NCBI GenBank assembly: GCA_903930195.1
Contig: CAIYXH010000045.1
Location: 1-21,790 of the forward strand
Direction of reading: 5' to 3'
DNA length: 21,790 bases
Source of the DNA: an uncultured Actinomycetes bacterium
Lineage (GTDB): Bacteria; Actinomycetota; Thermoleophilia; Gaiellales; Gaiellaceae
Shown: positions 21,712 through 21,790 of the stretch, in pieces
Numbering within the stretch: the stretch's first letter is position 1
Layout of the letters: each line of letters starts with the position of its first letter
Notes under the pieces: generated by a model
Told to the model about the DNA's origin: nothing
Seen by the model: only the letters and a program-made list of their open reading frames with translations
Databases searched by the model: none
Position numbers and translations under genes: made by a program

Positions 21712-21717
21712 AGGCTA
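21712..21717 (-). promoter_or_regulatory. -10 box for leaderless arginase transcript
   Basis: On the minus strand TAGCCT is followed by GGCGCC and GTG 21705. The spacer and start are identical to those of the YhaM-like gene at 8128-8136. No ribosome binding site fits between the box and the start. Confidence 0.55.
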
Positions 21718-21749
21718 ACCCCGCCGGCAGCCCGGCGCGGGACCACGGC

Positions 21750-21755
21750 TAGACT
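21750..21755 (+). promoter_or_regulatory. -10 box of the terminal tRNA gene
   Basis: TAGACT, nine bases before the tRNA 5' end at 21765. This fits a TAnnnT promoter giving a very short 5' leader. A -35 is not evident. It diverges from the arginase promoter about 35 bases away. Confidence 0.5.
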
Positions 21756-21764
21756 CAACGGCGA

Positions 21765-21790
21765 GGCGGGGTAGCTCAGCTGGTAGAGCA
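21765..21790 (+). tRNA. tRNA gene, 5' part only (cut by window end)
   Basis: The last 26 bases are the start of a tRNA: a 7-base acceptor strand GGCGGGG, TA at positions 8-9, and a D-arm GCTC-AGCTGGTA-GAGC with the conserved AG and GG. The anticodon lies beyond the window, so the amino acid cannot be stated. Confidence 0.85.

Noticed and set aside
1..21790. Search for a defence island, prophage, CRISPR array or biosynthetic cluster
   Set aside because: No cas, integrase, transposase, restriction, toxin-antitoxin, NRPS/PKS or direct-repeat array could be seen. Gene content is largely housekeeping.

Overview
The window is ordinary chromosomal DNA from a very GC-rich bacterium, most likely an actinomycetote close to the class Thermoleophilia (Gaiellales/Solirubrobacterales type). 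That placement is an inference. It rests on strong GC bias at third codon positions, a DUF3107 protein ending in the actinobacterial RVGFG tail, an Mrp ATPase of the actinobacterial type without a CxxC pair, GTG/TTG starts, and several TAnnnT -10 boxes only 6-7 nt upstream of start codons, as in leaderless transcription. I see no prophage, IS transposase, CRISPR array or rRNA.

Layout. Bases 2-2579 (+) hold the 3' end of a respiratory complex I operon (nuoM partial, nuoN) with a beta-carbonic anhydrase overlapping nuoN by one base. A small membrane protein (2595-2966, -) follows. Then come a UPF0173 metallo-hydrolase and a cupin-TPR fusion (3050-4385, +). A REPIN-like double hairpin (4383-4469) sits between this pair and the next, convergent group and supplies the stop codons of both flanking genes. 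Bases 4467-8106 (-) encode DUF1015, an inositol-monophosphatase-like enzyme, Mrp and a shortened Ldh-family oxidoreductase. Bases 8134-9770 (+) encode a YhaM-like OB/HD nuclease and an EamA transporter. Bases 9822-16860 (-) form a ten-gene run: methyltransferase, pabB, pabC (p-aminobenzoate/folate), DUF1385, a short FtsH-like protease, methylmalonyl-CoA epimerase, DUF3107, a divergent YchF-like P-loop protein, an unknown protein and a tiny zinc ribbon. rarA (16914-18167, +) faces a DUF6869-like protein (18164-18994, -). An ECF sigma factor and its membrane-anchored partner (19077-20461, -) end in a long hairpin. A non-standard tRNA-Asp(GUC), its terminator and a degenerate copy of its 5' half occupy 20594-20736. 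Arginase (20812-21705, -) and the start of a tRNA gene (21765 onward, +) close the window.

Most gene groups are tightly packed, with overlapping ATGA/GTGA junctions that suggest translational coupling. The leaderless-type promoters, some inside the apparent operons, suggest many of these runs are split into smaller transcription units. The points most worth a second look are the REPIN-like element at the convergent junction, the tRNA with its truncated copy, the complex I-carbonic anhydrase coupling, the repeated TAnnnT-N6/7-start arrangement, and the YchF-like protein with altered GTPase motifs.
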